Source: Branchiostoma floridae
Taxonomy: Eukaryota > Chordata > Leptocardii > Amphioxiformes > Branchiostomatidae
Direction: 5' to 3'
Length of the DNA stretch: 64,000 bases
NCBI RefSeq assembly: GCF_000003815.2
Contig: NW_023365777.1
Coordinates: forward strand, 294,855 to 358,854
Position numbers and translations under genes: made by a program. The notes under the pieces were generated by a model. The model saw nothing but the letters and a program-made list of their open reading frames with translations. It ran no database searches and had not been told where the DNA came from. Each line of letters opens with the position of its first letter. Positions within the stretch are counted from its first letter, which is position 1. Positions 61,374-64,000 of the stretch are shown piece after piece.

Positions 61374-62169
61374 GTGGTGTACAGAACTATTGAGCCACAG
61401 GAGACGAACCTTGACCTCTCTTATCTGGCAAAGTCAAACAGCCCCAAGATGAAAGCCTACGGCAACCTTGAGTTCACCTGCAATGAGGTGTCTCCTCTCG
61501 ACCCCGTGACCTTCCTCACGCCTGAGTCTTACCTCGAGCTACCCACCTGGACAGCGAAGCAGACTGGGACGATATCCTTTGACTTTCGCACAAAAGAAGA
61601 CAATGGCTTGCTGATGTACAACTTTGGAACTGTAGAACAACCAGATTTCTTTGCCTGTGAACTTTTAGACGGCCATCTTTATGTCATGTTTGACCTTGGG
61701 TCGGGGCCAGTGAAGGTCAAAGCCACCCAGAAACCCCTGAATGATGGAGAGTGGCATCATGTGGACATCCAGCGGGATGGCCTGAGCGGTATGGTCGTGG
61801 TGGACTCACGACTCAGCAAGTTCTCTGTTCCTGCCGGTAGCTCGCAGCTGGGACTCAACAGCAAGTTATACGTCGGCGGATACGGCACCAGCTGGAGCGC
61901 CCTACAGCTTCCCAAAGAGATCTGGTCAGGCAAGCTGTACTACGGCTTTGTCGGTTGCATGAGGGACATCTACATGGATGGGCGCAGCCTGGATATAGCA
62001 GCCATTGCCAAGCAGCAGGGTGCAGTAGGTGTGGGATCCTACTGCCGGCCCATGCCTGACCAGTGCAGCAGCAGGCCCTGTCAGCAGGGAGGGAAGTGCA
62101 AGGAGGGGTGGAACCGCTACATCTGCGACTGCTCCAAGACTGTCTACTCTGGCAAGAACTGTGAGAAAG
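61374..62169 (+). CDS. NRXN: Neurexin exon: end of LNS2, LNS3 and EGF-B
   Basis: ATACTGTCTGTGTTTCCAG|GTGGTGTAC...TGTGAGAAAG|GTCAGT, 796 nt, phase 0 to phase 1. About the first 35 codons finish LNS2 (VVYRTIEPQ...KMKAYGNLEFTC). LNS3 follows, with PVTFLTPESYLELPTW, GTISFDFRTKEDNGLLMY, FFACELLDGHLYVMFDLGSG, LNDGEWHHVDIQRDG, KLYVGGYG and YYGFVGCMRDIYMDG. EGF-B at the end has six cysteines (CSSRPC, GGKC, ICDC, NC). The following LNS4 exon is outside the window. The exon is GC-rich and its family identity is unambiguous. Confidence 0.95.
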
Positions 62170-62265
62170 GTCAGTGTTTTCCATTCTTTGTTTTATCATC
62201 CCACCTAGAAATAATTGTGAAGTTTATCCAATATATAGCAAGAAATACCAGATTGCAAAATGACA

Positions 62266-62286
62266 ACCCCTGTCCCTGGTGCTGAA
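62266..62286 (-). promoter_or_regulatory. RE1/NRSE-like motif 6 (minus strand)
   Basis: The minus strand reads TTCAGCACCAGGGACAG then GGGT. Sixteen of the first 17 positions fit the RE1 consensus. Lies 97 nt after the LNS3/EGF-B exon. Confidence 0.45.
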
Positions 62287-62365
62287 TAACAGTAACTGTT
62301 ATGCTGTGTTTTTTGTCCAATTGAAAACAAATGTAATTTTTATTTGATACAAAACTTGAAGTACA

Positions 62366-62386
62366 TTCCCTTTCCCTGGTGCTGAA
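62366..62386 (-). promoter_or_regulatory. RE1/NRSE-like motif 7 (minus strand)
   Basis: The minus strand reads TTCAGCACCAGGGAAAG then GGAA. Exactly 100 bp from motif 6 within a short duplicated stretch. Confidence 0.35.
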
Positions 62387-64000
62387 TTAGTGATTGCTAT
62401 GCTGTCATTGCTATCAAAGGCCTGTCCTTGTTTGTGTGCCTACTATGCATCACATGACCTACTGACGTCACTGTGATACGTCATCCTACCGTCACGAATT
62501 TCACATCTTGCATGCAGTGCCCATCAGAGCACATCATCCTCGCTCCTGTCAATCAATTAACCCACGGGTAACTCGATACATGTACTGCAGTGGAACAAGT
62601 GAATCTTTTCAACATGCTTGTGCAAATTAGCTTACATCAAATGATGCTTAGCGCCATGTCATGTGTGGGGAAGAGAGGACTACTGTTAAAGAAATGATGT
62701 ACTTGTACATTGTACCAATTCTCTACAAAAATGTCCTTTAAAGTTTGTATTTTGTTTGAGTCATGTCGGCCATGTTCAAATTTATCATTGCCCTCTTTGA
62801 AGCACTTGAAACATTATATTTAATATTTTGAAGGATGTTCGTCTTCAGCAATGACCACGTTTTGGTGTCTAGACAGTTTTTGATTGTCAGTGAAAATACT
62901 GCAGGTCCATTTGCCTGTCTTCAACTCCCATTTCCAAGTACACTGACCTTCAGAAGAACATGGCAGGAGCTGGCTGCCTATGCATTAGTAAGAAATTAGG
63001 GGCTTAGATGGAAGCTGGAATGATATCAGGGCGTGTGTGCCAGTGCATGGCTGCCGCGAGCCGATAAGCCTTGTAACATCAGGGCTGCGGGCAGATTACC
63101 CGTGGTAACGACCATCGAACAATCAATACTCAAGTCCCGCTCACCTTAATGAGAATGGAATGAAATGCAAATTTTGTCACCTTTCTGTTGGTTTGGTACA
63201 ATCCTGCGGCCACCTGTAAGTTCTCCACGGGACAGGTACTACAGTAATTGATGAGCATCATATGCTCCAGCCGGGCAGCTTCAAGCCTGAATCTTTCATC
63301 AGCTGTCACTCAAATTCCATGGCGAAGTCAAAATTTCAAATCATCCTTCTTTGATTCCCTGCATAGCCTAGAGCAGGAGCAGTACATACTAGCCTCATCG
63401 TTTGTTGTTGTTAGACATACAAACTTGAGACAAGCCACCTGGTTGGTTGTGTAATGACTCTAGATCGTCATTCCCTCATGGAATAGTCTTCTTGAGGTTT
63501 TGCGTCTAACATATTCTGACAACAACCATGCACATGCACATATGCGGTCTGACAGCTGCCTCTATATCCACTCTTTGGGAGGATTGGAGAAGTCAGAGTT
63601 TGTCGACTGCAGTTTCCCCAGTTTGTTATTGTTGTCCCATGGCATTGCCCCCCTCCCCTAGCCTTGCCATTGGAGAGTAACACAGTTGCAATGCAATGAA
63701 CCAATGATTGATGATTATGCCTTTCGTGGTGACTTTGCTTTTTTGTAGTCTCATCCATTAGAGAGGTTTACGGGTCACTGCATGTTTCTTGTTAGCCGTT
63801 ATTCACAGTATTAGCCATATCGGTGATGACAGGGACCAAGGACAATGTCATAAACAACATGATCTTGTTTAGGGGATAGACAACAGTGACAACATGACAA
63901 AGCTTATTTTGAAAGAAAAAAAACAAGCATTATGGAAATCTATGAATAGCTCAATGATTAGGAACGATGTGTTTCTCACAAAAAAGACAGGTATCTGCAG
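62387..64000 (+). other. Neurexin intron after EGF-B, continuing beyond the window
   Basis: No exon found. Segments at 62440-62640 and 62990-63300 are non-repetitive and less AT-rich and may be regulatory. The 96-aa minus frame at 63468-63758 has no domain. Confidence 0.4.

Noticed and set aside
1-64000. CRISPR arrays, operons, bacterial-type promoters or prophage
   Set aside because: Spliced exons, a LINE, SINEs and MITEs show a eukaryotic nuclear genome; no evenly spaced direct-repeat array was seen.

Overview
The window is eukaryotic: AT-rich, intron-dominated, with three runs of N (assembly gaps) and many short inverted-repeat and SINE-like elements. The only gene I can identify is the 5' half of an alpha-neurexin on the + strand. 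Neurexins are presynaptic cell-surface receptors made of six LNS (laminin/neurexin/sex-hormone-binding-globulin) domains and three EGF domains, followed by a membrane anchor. Vertebrate-like sequence, a first small exon resembling the vertebrate splice-site-1 insert, and the repeat content suggest an invertebrate deuterostome. A lancelet (Branchiostoma) is my best guess, but that is inference.

Layout. 1-15235 is upstream DNA or 5'-untranslated territory. It holds a foldback/TIR element with a broken LINE inside (1421-3262), other inverted-repeat elements, and a CpG-rich block (about 6900-7560) that could be a promoter or first non-coding exon. The start codon is at 15236 in an exon encoding the signal peptide, LNS1 and EGF-A (to 15935). 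Between 15936 and 37708 lie at least six in-frame microexons of 21-30 nt, all phase 1 to phase 1, plus weaker candidates. This is the position of vertebrate splice site 1 (SS1). LNS2 is encoded by 37709-38010 and 38777-38938, and the intron between them falls at the SS2 position. After an intron of about 22.4 kb, 61374-62169 encodes the end of LNS2, LNS3 and EGF-B. LNS4-6, EGF-C, the membrane segment and any beta promoter lie beyond the window.

Other content. One convincing coding-like exon lies on the minus strand inside a neurexin intron (20077-20195), product unknown. A palindromic MITE family (ends like GCTAGTTCACCTTTATCC) has seven copies, one split by an N gap and one only 18 bp past a neurexin 5' splice site. 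There are four tRNA-derived SINE-like copies, two more TIR elements (31296-32362 and 54241-55131), and a 111-bp tandem repeat beside the second gap.

Most interesting signals: the expanded, phase-locked microexon array with Rbfox-type TGCATG motifs near some members, and an excess of TTCAGCACC motifs resembling the vertebrate neuron-restrictive RE1/NRSE silencer site within the neurexin introns. The two may relate to neural splicing and neural transcription of the same gene, but both links are inferred from motifs only.
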